From Ahaetulla prasina (taxonomy: Eukaryota; Chordata; Lepidosauria; Squamata; Colubridae), in the NCBI RefSeq assembly GCF_028640845.1, contig NC_080539.1:189791436-189855435 (forward strand): 64,000 nt of DNA, given 5' to 3'. Under the pieces are notes generated by a model. That model searched no databases, was not told where the DNA came from, and worked only from the letters and a program-made list of their open reading frames with translations. Below are positions 54,186 to 64,000 of the stretch, piece after piece. The position numbers and the translations under genes were made by a program. Every line of letters begins with the position of its first letter. Positions within the stretch are counted from its first letter, which is position 1.

Positions 54186-54915
54186 AAACTAATCTTCAAA
54201 ATAAAAGCAAGGAAACACAACGCTATAGAATGCTTTGTATAAATACTGGCTAGCATTTCTACAAGCAGTTTCAAGGCAAATGCAAATAAACTTTATCTTT
54301 GCAAAGTACTGTACTTACAAATACAATAGTTTGCAAAGTATTGTACTTAAAAAGCAGAGCAGTTCCCAAAGTGCTTACAAACGAACAGTACAGTACTATA
54401 GAATAAAAAAAATATTTTAAAATACTTACAGAAGGAATTCTAGCACTAGTCTTCAAGCCCACCAAAAAAACAAAAACAAACTCAGTGCGCCTTTTTGGTC
54501 ACAGTTTTGAATTTCTAACATAAGTACCCTTTCTGAATAAATTTGTTCTAGTGAAAAATTCGCTAAATGAACATTCATGCCTGCAGGATTACCTATACAC
54601 CTCTCTGAACAGTGTCTGGGGGGCTGTGGTTGTTGCTGCACAAAAAGTTGATCGTCAACAGATCAAGAAACTGACAGACTCCATGAATGGAAGGCTTATG
54701 ATTCTTCTTGCAAAGTAGGGTGGCTATATTGGTCACGTTTTGAAATGTCAGAAATGTTTTTTGTACATTTTAAGTTATTATTCTCACTTTTATAGATGCA
54801 AATAAATGAGTAAGATGGCCAAATTTCATTTTTTGTATAGCTCCCTAATAATTCTGCACAACAGTTGCCCAATAATTGTGCACAGATAGATATTCTCCAA
54901 AGAAAGTCAAAACTT
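54186..54915 (+). mobile_element. Unassigned DNA with a Tc1/mariner-like remnant
   Basis: From about 54595 to 54720 a plus-strand frame reads SVWGAVVVAAQKVDRQQIKK and LTDSMNGRLMILLAK then a stop and GGYIGH, resembling the C-terminus of Tc1-like transposases (DSMxxR...GG motif). The stretch to 54890 ends with aataattgtgcacag, like a terminal repeat. The left part (54186-54590) repeats ttgcaaagta.tgtactta twice and is otherwise unassigned. Confidence 0.4.
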
Positions 54916-55346
54916 CACTTTCACTTTCTTTTTTTTTTTTTATTGAAAGAGTTTTTTAAAAAAAACAAAAACATTTTTCCCCCTTTTTTCCCCCTCCCTC
55001 CCAAAAAAAAACAAAAAAAACAAAACGCCCCCCTCCCTCCCCCACCCCCCGGCTTCCCGGGTCAATCACAAGGTAAAGTTATACATAAACCAAACATAGA
55101 ATAAAATTTTCCCTTCCAATCCAAATAACCACATCCAAAGCTTTTCGTCTCCCAACCCCCTCCCCATTACATAAAATAACTTTCTAATTATTCAAAGGCA
55201 ATCTGATATTTCTTAATCTGATATCTGTTTTGTAGATAATCAATCCATTTTTCCATTCAATTAAATATCTTTCCTGCGTATTGTCTTTTAAAACGCTGAG
55301 ATTTTAGCCATCTCAGCCAAATTAATAACTTTCAATATCCATTCTT

Positions 55347-58300
55347 CTATTGTAGGTATCTCTTCTTCTTCCAGTATTGTCCAATCAACAGTCTTGCTGC
55401 TGTTATTAAGTTCAGAATCAATTTAGTCTCAATCCCTGTACAATCCGTTATAATTCCCAAAAGGAAAAATTGTGGCAGGAACTTTATCTTCTTCTTCAGT
55501 ACATTTTGAATAATCCACCAAATTCTTATCCAAAAGACCTTAATTTTCTTGCAAGTCCACCAAATATGAAAATATGTAGCATCATCACAATCACACCTCC
55601 AACATTTCGCTTGGATATTAGGATACATACATGATAATTTTTTGGGATCTAAGTGCCATCTATAAAACATCTTATAAAAATTTTCCCTTAAATTCTGTGC
55701 TTGTGTAAACTTAACATTTCTAACCCAAATTTTCTCCCATGTTTCCAACATTATTGGTTCCTGAATATTCTGTGCCCATTTTATCATACAATCCTTTACC
55801 AAATCCTTTTCCGAATCTATTTCAAGCAACACATTATACAATCTCTTTATATGCTCCTGGGTCTGATTTCTAATTTGCTTTATTAAATTTTCCTCCTTTG
55901 CATTATACCAATTTTTGATCTTCTTTCCATCTAGCACTTATTTGCCCATATTGAAACCAAGTATAATTCCTCCCTTCTTCATTTAATACCTGTAATGATT
56001 TTAATTGCAATCTACCTCCTTCAGCATACAAAAGTTCTTTATATGTAATCATTTCCTGTTTCTGTTCTATATTTATATTCTCTATTGCATGTCTAGGGCT
56101 CGCCCATATAGGAATCTTGTAATCTAATTTATAGGAATATTTTTTCCAGACCCGCAAAAGAGCACTTCTCAACACATGATTCTTAAAAGCCCTATCCACG
56201 TTTTTCCATAAAATAAGTACGCATGCCATCCATATAACAAGTCATAACCTTCTATATTCAAAATTCTTTCCTCTGTTAAGTTAAACCAGTCACTTATTAC
56301 TGAAAGGGTTACTGCTTCATAATATAGTTTAAAGTTAGGCATTCTTAAACCACCTCTTTCCCGTGAGTCCTGTATTATTTTCATTTTAACCCTCGCCTTT
56401 TTACCCTGCCATATAAATTTATTAATCCCACTCTGCCAATCTTCCAAATTTTTATCCTTTTTAATTATAGGTATCATCTGGAACAGAAACAAAATCTAGG
56501 TAACACATTCATTTTAATAGCCGCAATCCTTCCCAATAGGGATAACTGCAATTTCTTCCAGCCACTCATATCATTCTGAACTTTTTGCCATAGCAAGTCA
56601 TAATTATTCTTATAAAGTTTCTTGTTCGATGAGCTAATATAGACCCCTAAATATTTAACCATTTTACTACCTCAAATCCTGTCATTTCTCTAGTTTTTGT
56701 TTCTGTTGTATAGACATATTTTTAATTATCACTTTTGTTTTATTCTGATTTATTTTAAATCCTGATACCTTTCCATATTTATCAATTACTTCCAACAAAA
56801 TCTACTTGAATTTATAGGATTCATTAACGTAACCACTACATCATCTGCAAAAGCTCTAACTTTGTACTCATATTGTCTAATCTTAATTCCTCTATTTTCA
56901 TTAATTCTCGTATTTTATCTAATAATGGTTCCAGAGTCAAAACAAACAATAATGGTGATAAGGGACATCCCTGTCTTGTTCCTTTCGCAATCTTAATAAC
57001 TTCTGTCAAACTACCATTTACTATAATCTGTGCTGTTTGCTCTCCATAAATCGCTTTAATTATTCTAATAAAACAGTCTCCAAATTGCATTTTCTATTAA
57101 TTTAAATAAAAATCCCAATGCAATCGATCAAAGGCTTTCTCTGCATCCAAAAAATAAGTGCTGCTGAAGTATTCTTCTTTTCCAAATATTCCAATATATT
57201 AATAATCTGTCTAACATTATTCCTCATCTGCCTCCCTTTTATAAAACCAGATTGATCAGTATGAATTCTTTGTTGTAAAACTAACATTAATCTATTTGCT
57301 ATTATTTTTACAAAATCTTATAATCATTATTTAAAAGTGAAATCGGCCTGTAGTTACCAGGTTTAGAGCAGTCTTGCTCCTCTTTGGTATCAGTGAAATA
57401 AAAGATGTTTTCCATGACGGGGTATTCCACTCCTAATTGTATCTGATTAAATAATTCTTTAAGTGGGCCTAATATTTCATCCTGTGTTTTTATAATAAGT
57501 TGCTGTAAGACCATCTGTACCAGGGTTTTCCCATTTTAATTGTTTAATTGCCTCCACTATTTCTCCAGTAGCTATCGGCCGATTCAGCTCCTCCTCTGTT
57601 CTAATGTTAGAATATTAACCTTATAATCTTTCAAATAATCATAAATGTCCCTATTCAATATTTTGTCTTTTGCATATAGTGCAGTATAAAATTCTGAGAA
57701 TGCCTTTTAATTTTATCCTGTTGGTATATCTCTTTACCTTTATATTCTATTTTTTGTATGACACGTGCTTTCTGTTTCTTCCTTAAATTATATGCCAACC
57801 ATCTCCCAGGTTTATTTGCATTACAAAAGGTATTATGTTTAGCATATTGTATATTCGTTGCCACCTGGTCTGCCATTAACATATTAAATTGACTCTGTAA
57901 TATTTTTATAGCCTCTTTAAGTTTATGATCTTGTGGGTTTTGAATTAATAACTGTTGCTTCCTTTGAATTTCTTCTTCCAAATATCTACGCTGCCTTTGT
58001 TTATTATTCCTTTGCCTGTTGTCCAAGTAAATCAATATCCTCTAATAAACGCTTTGCTCGCCTCCCACACAGTTCCTATAGGTGTCCCTTTGTACATATT
58101 AAAATCAAAAAATTCTTTTAACTGTTTCTTACAATAAGTTACATTATCCTCATATCTAAACAGATTTTCATTCAACCTCCATGTTCTACCACCTTTTTCC
58201 CTTGTAATAATTCCATCCATACTGGGCTATGGTCAGTTAAACACCTCGAAATATCTTCGTTTTCTTCACCCTAGAAAGCAAGTCATTAGAAATTAAAATA

Positions 58301-58920
58301 AAATCAATGCGTGAAAAGATTGATGCCTATCAGAAAAAAGTAAAATCTCTCTCATCTGGATTCGTAACCTCCATATATCTCTAAACTCAAAGTCTTCCAT
58401 CATTTCAAAAAGGATTTTGGTAATTTTGCATGTATAGGTATCTTCTTGGAGGAGGTTCTCTTATCCTTCTTGTATCAATTACTCCATTCCAGTCTCCTAA
58501 TAAAATAAACGAACTATAATCCCAGAGGGTCAACCTCTCATGTAACATTTTGTAAAACTTTTCTTGTTGCTGATTAGGTGCATAAATACCTATCAACAAA
58601 GTCTTTTTTGCATCTATCACCAGTTCAATAGCAATAAATCTTCCTTGAATATCTGCCTCAATTAGCTTAGCTGGTATATCCTTCCTGATATATACAACAA
58701 TTCCATGCTTCTTTTCCAAAGCTGATGCAACAAAATGGTTACCCAATTTTGAATTAATTAAATATTTTTGGTCTGATAATTTTATATGTGTCTCTTGCAA
58801 ACAAATCACATCATTTTTAAATTGTTTCAAGTAGTGAAATATTTTCCTTCTTTTCTGAGCTGAATTCAAGCCATTAACATTCCATGACAAGATTCTATTT
58901 GCCATTACTGGCCTCCTGAA
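55347..58920 (-). pseudogene. L1 ORF2 protein (endonuclease, RT, C-terminus), frameshifted
   Basis: Start ATG at about 58905: MANRILSWNVNGLNSAQKRR (Asn of the catalytic set), VICLQETHIKLSDQ (catalytic Glu), LLGDWNGVID. RT fragments: GNYRPISLLNNDYKIL (57308-57360), [40 protein letters not shown] (56940-57020) and a FADDVV catalytic site near 56845. The C-terminal domain (55347-55937) has KCWRCDCDDATYFHIWWTC, the cysteine-rich motif of L1 ORF2. At least eight indels disrupt the frame. Confidence 0.85.
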
Positions 58921-59032
58921 GCTTTGAAGCAGACAACGGAAGCTCCTCCTCCGGTATCTTCCGTCTAGCTCCTCCCACAGCTTCCATAATGGGATCCTGA
59001 CTTTACTTTGAGACTGTTGCTCTTCTTTACGC

Positions 59033-59911
59033 TTAAGGGCTCCTCTTGTCACCCTTTGCTCTTGTGGTTCCTCTAATACTGGCAGCAATAAAGGCTCTTG
59101 GATCACCACGCCTTCTTGAGTCTCTTGAAGTTTTTCTATCACTTCTATTTCGACTTTCAAAACTGTAGAAAGAAAACTTTGCCTTTAAAACAGTGTCAAT
59201 TCTATATCTCCTTCCTTGATAGAATAGTGTCAGTCCAACTGGCACCTCCCATCTGAATTGAATCTGATGTTTTTAAGTTCTTGTGTAAAAAGCAAATTCC
59301 TTCCTGTCTCTTAACATCTTTGAAGGAATCTCTTCAACACCTTCAACTCCTGTTCTCCAATTTTTAAAGTTGTCTGATATGAAACTTGCAGAATTTGATT
59401 TCTCATAGTCCTTTTCACAAAATAAACCACAATGTCCCGAGGAAGCTTTCTCTGTCTTGCAATCCAAGAATTAACTCTATATATTTTATCAATTTGGTAA
59501 GCTACCTCTTGGGGTCCACTTCAATAAATTCAGCCAATGCTTCTGATATAATTTTTCTTAAGTCTTCTCCACGCTCTTCTTGCATACCACAATTCTAAGA
59601 GCTCCTTCCATAAGTTTATATTGTAATATCACAACCTGATCTTCATTTTGATCCACTTTTTTCTGAACACCTTTCATTTTGTCTTCTAAATGCTTATTTG
59701 ACTGAGAGATCTGTTGCATTTCCACTTCCAATCCTTCAATTTTTTTACTCAGTCCTTGAACTGCCATAAGAATATCTTCTCTTATTTTTGCATTAAAATT
59801 CTCCATCATCTCTTTTGCCTATCTTCAGAAAGTTTTAATTGTTCTTTCAATATTTCCTCAAGACTTGGTTCAGATCCTTCTTCCAGAAGGCTTTAAAGGT
59901 TTAGCTGCCAT
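59033..59911 (-). pseudogene. L1 ORF1 protein (frameshifted)
   Basis: Fragments: coiled coil (59558-59809; LSKKIEGLEVEMQQISQSNK), NQNEDQVVILQYKLMEGALR-like start of the RRM, EEIPSKMLRDRKEFAFYTRT (59273-59467) and MPVGLTLFYQGRRYRIDTVL (59033-59245). Same order as in the half-L1 ORF1s but clearly a different L1 family. Three or more indels. Confidence 0.78.
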
Positions 59912-60509
59912 TCTGTCTTCAAAAGAATCAGGAATTCAAACTTAATAACTCTCCTTCCTCCTTTCAGTATAAAAACTCCGTTTGTAACAATCCACAAATA
60001 ACGCTGCTTCATCGTACTAAAAATTTTACTTTCACTTTTAGACGCCATTTTAAAAGTCAATTAATCAAAGACAAAGAAAGGTTTCAAGTTTCAAAAAGGG
60101 AGTCGGTACTTGCCGTGCTGATTCTGCATCAAAGATCGAACGCTTGTGAAATTCCCGTCTGCTTGGAATATCAATCAATTTAATAAGTCCTCTAGAGCAG
60201 AAGCGACATTCCTCTCCTTTTTCCTGATAAAAACAGGAGCGTGCTGAAGTTGGAGGGAGTGGAATTCGGTGGGGTCATAAATCCAGGAAAATTCGCTCTT
60301 GAGAGCAAACCCCCTGTCAGACCTGCCACTCTTCCACAACTCTTGATAACCTCTTTCACCCAGAGATTATGCTAAGCTCAGTGAACAGTGATTTTTTTTC
60401 CTGTTTCACTGACTTTTACAATCTTCTAACACGGAGTGCTCTGTTAGAGCACCCAGCAGGAGGGTGACGTCACTGGAGCCCAGCACTTTCACTTTCTTAA
60501 ATATTCAGG

Positions 60510-61345
60510 TTTGAGGTTTAGTAACATGTTGTGATTGACCGGACTTCCGGTGGTGATGTCACCCTAGTGCAGAGCAAGCAAATGGGGCTCCGTTTAGTTT
60601 GCCGGAATTTTCGTGTTTTTGAGGCCCATAGGAAGAAGTTGGCTCTCGGAGGGAGCAACAGTACAGAGGGATACCTCGGAGTTGGCAGTGAGAGATGCAA
60701 TCTCCTGAAATAACAAGAGGAAGCCCTCAGATCAGATGCGAAAGAAATCGGCCTTCATGGCAGATCCGGAGGCGTGGCGACCTGACTGTTCGAATGGAGT
60801 AGGAAGAAAAAAGAGGTAAAGCAGCCTGAAATATTGATGAGGAGGGACAAAAATTGGAAAGACTCTCAGTGACTTTGAGTAAATGTATTACATCAGCTGC
60901 TGAGTGAGTCTCTGAGATGGTGGAAAAGTGGCGATTTAGCGGTGGGAGTGGAGATGAGGCGGTGAACAATATCGAAAAAGACTGATTGCATGGAAGGTGT
61001 GAAGGAAAAGCTTTGAAGGGGCATCTTCTGAAGAGTTTTAATAATAGACGACAAGGTTGGACCAGGATTGAGATAAAATACAAGGTTTGGAAAGAGAAAA
61101 CTGGCTGGAGAAATAACAGTGGCTGGGTTAAATAGAAGGGAGACATATTCTATTTACTGTTACCAAATTTGGCATTAATAGAGATGGACTTTTTCGGTGG
61201 TGACCGTACACACCAGGAACTCGAGAAGAGAACTTTCTTACAAATAAGACATTAACTGAAAGCAGACTATATTTATTAACAGTAAACCTAGAAGGAAGAT
61301 AAGTGAACAGTGGATATATATACCTGATATTTATGCTTATATTTA
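60510..61345 (+). mobile_element. L1 5' UTR-like region (plus)
   Basis: Begins gaccggacttccggtggtga and is rich in short G/A phrases without an ORF, as expected of an L1 promoter/5' UTR. An L3 follows at once. The L1 ORF2 at 62795 may be the same element with ORF1 and endonuclease lost, or another copy. Confidence 0.45.
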
Positions 61346-62790
61346 ACTGAACTGAATGACTACAGACCAGTTGCTTTAACATCTGTAGTCATGAAAACCT
61401 TTGAAAGGCTAGTGCTTTCCTACTTGAAAACCATCACGGATCCGCTGTTAGACCCCTTGCAATTTGCATACCGAGCAAATAGATCAACAGATGATGCTGT
61501 TAATATGGCTCTGCACTACATCCTACAACATCTTGAGTCTCCAAAGACCTATGCAAGGGTCCTTTTTGTAGACTGTAGTTCAGCATTCAATACCATCATT
61601 CCAGACATTCTTCTAACTAAGCTAAACCAGCTACAGGTACTGGAACAGACTTGTAAGTGGATCACAAGCTTCCTAACAAACAGGAAGCAGCAGGTGAAGC
61701 TAAGCAAGATCACATCAAATACCTGTACAATTAGCACAGGGGCCCCCCAAGGCTGTGTGCTCTCCCCACTTCTCTTCTCTCTGTATACCAATGACTGCAT
61801 CTCCAATGATCCATCTGTTAAGCTACTGAAGTTCACAGATGACACAACAGTGATTGGTCTCATTCGAGACAATGACGAATCCGCATATAGACGAGAGGTT
61901 GAACGACTAGCCTTGTGGTGCAACCAAAACAATCTGGAACTGAACACACTCAAAACCGTAGAAATGGTGGTAGACTTTAGGAAAAACCCTTCCATACTTC
62001 CACCTCTCACAATACTTGACAACACAGTATCAACAGTAGAAACCTTCAAATTTCTGGGTTCTATCATATCGCAAGATGGACAGCTAACATCAAAAACATC
62101 ATTAAAAAAGGACAACAAAGAATGTTCTTTCTGCGCCAACTCAGTAAGCTCAAACTGCCCAAGGAGCTGCTGATCCAATTCTACAGAGGAATTATTGAGT
62201 CTGTCATTTGCATCTCGATAACTGTCTGGTTCGGTTCTGCAACCCAACAAGAAAAACACAGACTTCAGAGGATAATTAGAACTGCAGAAAAAATAATTGC
62301 TACCAACCTGCCTTCCATTGAGGACCTGTATACTGCACGAATCAAGAAGAGGGCCGTGAAAATATTTGCAGACCCCTCGCATCCTGGACATAAACTGTTT
62401 CAACTCCTACCCTCAAAACGACGCTATAGAGCACTGCACACCAGAACAATTAGACACAAGAACAGTTTTTTCCCCGAAGGCCATCACTCTGCTAAACAAA
62501 TAATTCCCTCAACACTGTCAGACTATTTACTGAATCTGCACTACTATTAATCTTCTCATCATTCCCATCACTAATCTCTTTCCACTTATGACTGTATGAC
62601 TGTAACTTTGTTGCTGGCAATCCTTATGATTTATATTGATATATTGACCATCAATTGTGTTATAAATGTTGTACCTTGATGAACGTATCTTTTCTTTTAT
62701 GTACATTGAGAGCATATGCACCAAGACAAATTCCTTGTGTGTCCAATCACACTTGGCCAATAAAAAATTCTATTCTATTCTATTCTATTC
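61346..62790 (+). mobile_element. CR1-L3 type LINE, young, with (ATTCT)n tail
   Basis: 5'-truncated plus-strand L3 starting at its [11 protein letters not shown] codons and running through the 3' UTR (gtgtccaatcacacttggcc) to a short ATTCT array at 62767-62790. Almost collinear with the L3 at 7141-10445, with high identity by eye. Confidence 0.88.
61391..62550 (+). CDS. L3 LINE reverse transcriptase (two overlapping frames)
   Basis: Open from 61391 to 62173 (260 codons), then one frame change near 62080-62130, then open 62122-62550. Motifs: [60 protein letters not shown], and KLLKFTDDTTVIG, where the catalytic FADD seen in the copy at 9500 reads FTDD, an Ala-to-Thr change next to the two Asp. 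The C-terminus is IQFYRGIIESVICISITVWF. One indel separates it from a fully open frame, so it is recent. Confidence 0.78.
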
Positions 62791-62794
62791 AGGA

Positions 62795-64000
62795 AAAAGT
62801 TAAAAAATTGAAATGTGCATTGCAAAAAGAACCACAGAATAATAAAATCAAAGAAGATAGAGATTTAGTGAAACATAAACTTAATTTAGCATTACAAGAA
62901 GAAATGATACGCAACCTTAAAATAATAAAACGTTTTTGAATACGCAAACAAACCAGGGAAATGGTTGTCATATAAACTTAAGAAAGAGAGAAAGTTACAT
63001 TACAGGATGAGGATGGGAATCTCCATTACCAATCAGAGGGGAAAAAAAGTATTATTCAAAATTTCTTTAATAATTTATATAGTCAGGAAGATATTCCAGA
63101 AGAAAGCATTAAACAATATTTAAAAATGAGGGACCTACTGAAAATATCAGAGGAAATTAGAAAAATGCTAAACAATAAGTTAACTCTAATGGAGATGAAG
63201 GAGGCGATCAAGAAACAAAATAATAATAAAACACTAGGACCAGATGGGATTCTGGCAGAGATATACAAAAAATTTCAGGAGCAATTGGAGGGAATAATGC
63301 TAAAATTGTATAATGAAGTGTTAGAGCAAGCTAAATTACCAGATTCATGGACTGAGGCATTTATAACACTAATACCCAAAGAAGATACTGATACCAAATA
63401 GGTTAAAAATTATAGACCAATTTCATTGTTAAATGCCAATTATAAAATATTTGCTACAATCATAGTGGAAAGATTTAAAAAAATATTGAATGAAATTAAC
63501 CACCCCGATCAAAACGGGTTCCTCCCAAAAAGACTATTAAGAAATAACACAAGAATGGTCATGAACATATTAAAATATTAAAAAAATATTTTGACTTATT
63601 AAATAAATTGACCTCAAAATTTATATGGCAAGGAAGAAAGCCTAGAATTAGACTAAAAACCCTACAGGATACTAAAGATGGGGGGGAGTAGCCCTACCAG
63701 ATTGGGAAATTTGTTACCAAGCAGGATGCCTGACATGGTTAAAGGAATGGATGGAGTTGGGAAACAAAAGAATTTTAATAATAGAAGGGCATGACCTACA
63801 GATAGGATGGCATGCATTCTTGGGTGAAAAGTACAAAACCCATGGGTATTTCAGGAGACACATAATTAGGAATTATTATTAATTTGGAATAAAAACAAAA
63901 AACAACATTATATGAATATACCATCTTGGATTTCTCCTAACGAAACACTAACACATCCAAATTTAATAGACTGGGCTAAAATAATTAGATACATATCAAA
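62795..64000 (+). pseudogene. L1 ORF2 fragment, runs off the window
   Basis: Plus-strand ORF2 between endonuclease and RT: LKCALQKEPQNNKIKEDRDL, then NNKTLGPDGILAEIYKKFQE and LPDSWTEAFITLIPKEDTDT, VKNYRPISLLNANYKIFATI, HPDQNGFLPKRLLRNNTRM. From about 63590 it jumps to the post-RT part (LTSKFIWQGRKPRIRLKTLQ), so RT motifs including the catalytic site are deleted. Stops at several places. Confidence 0.8.

Larger units (their letters stand above)
54931..60483 (-). mobile_element. Full-length L1 LINE (5.55 kb) with 15-bp TSD
   Basis: Flanked by perfect repeats cactttcactttctt (54916-54930 and 60484-60498). Minus-strand order: 5' UTR (60483 to about 60045), ORF1 (about 59911-59033, broken), ORF2 with endonuclease (58920-58405), RT (57514-56836) and C-terminal domain (56492-55347), G-rich 3' UTR and poly-A tail at 54931-54945. 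Numerous single-base indels break the frames. It is the only L1 here with both ORFs and both ends. Confidence 0.88.

Noticed and set aside
61549..62403. 284-codon minus-strand open frame
   Set aside because: Antisense of the L3 RT; the same shadow occurs opposite the other L3 copies.

Overview
This window is vertebrate nuclear DNA, most probably from a colubroid snake. Three signs support that: CR1-L3 type LINEs whose tails run into AATAG/ATTCT microsatellites, abundant young L2 and CR1 LINEs mixed with L1, DIRS, Ty3/Gypsy and hAT/SPIN elements, and squamate-type tRNA-derived SINEs. There are no operons, tRNA or rRNA genes, or CRISPR arrays. Most of the window is recognisable transposable-element sequence, much of it nested.

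The only host gene I can support lies on the minus strand at the left end. Three exons (15401-15872, 681-826, 481-601) join in phase with consensus splice sites. They encode the second half of an RNA recognition motif plus a C-terminal tail that ends in a stop, and are probably the last three exons of RBM44. The intron between the first two is about 14.6 kb and is packed with CR1, L1, hAT, L3, L2, Gypsy and MITE insertions. The terminal exon with about 10 bp on each side is duplicated exactly (140 bp) inside a CR1 copy in that intron.

Layout. 1-6170: gene 3' end, CR1 (minus), and an ORF1-only L1 (minus, 2620-5505, 18-bp TSD). 6174-10900: hAT MITE, then a hAT transposase split by an L3 that is itself split by an L2. 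10930-14370: degraded Gypsy (plus) carrying a hAT element with captured coding-like sequence and an L2 tail. 14370-20460: host exon, CR1 copies, a mariner-like MITE, a solo LTR, and a CR1 with an open 369-codon RT frame. 20460-24453: second Gypsy with a solo LTR and a SINE. 24454-31740: third Gypsy (5' LTR, gag, pro, pol, integrase) split by a second ORF1-only L1. 31741-37330: Gypsy fragments and several L1 pieces, plus a SINE. 37342-44200: an LTR, then a DIRS element (minus) split by a solo LTR and a SPIN hAT element. 44200-49510: L1 tail, fourth Gypsy 5' end with an L2, an L3, and CR1/L1 tails. 49510-54185: an L2 (plus) split by a nearly full-length L2 (minus). 54190-60500: Tc1-like remnant and a 5.55-kb L1 (minus). 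60510-64000: L1 5' UTR, young L3, and L1 ORF2.

The most notable signals are a family of ORF1-only ('half') L1 elements in two diverged, TSD-flanked copies, the exact duplication of a coding exon into a LINE, a hAT element carrying a coiled-coil coding fragment, and a large L2/L2 inverted structure. Family assignments come from motif recognition by eye and need a repeat-library search to be final.
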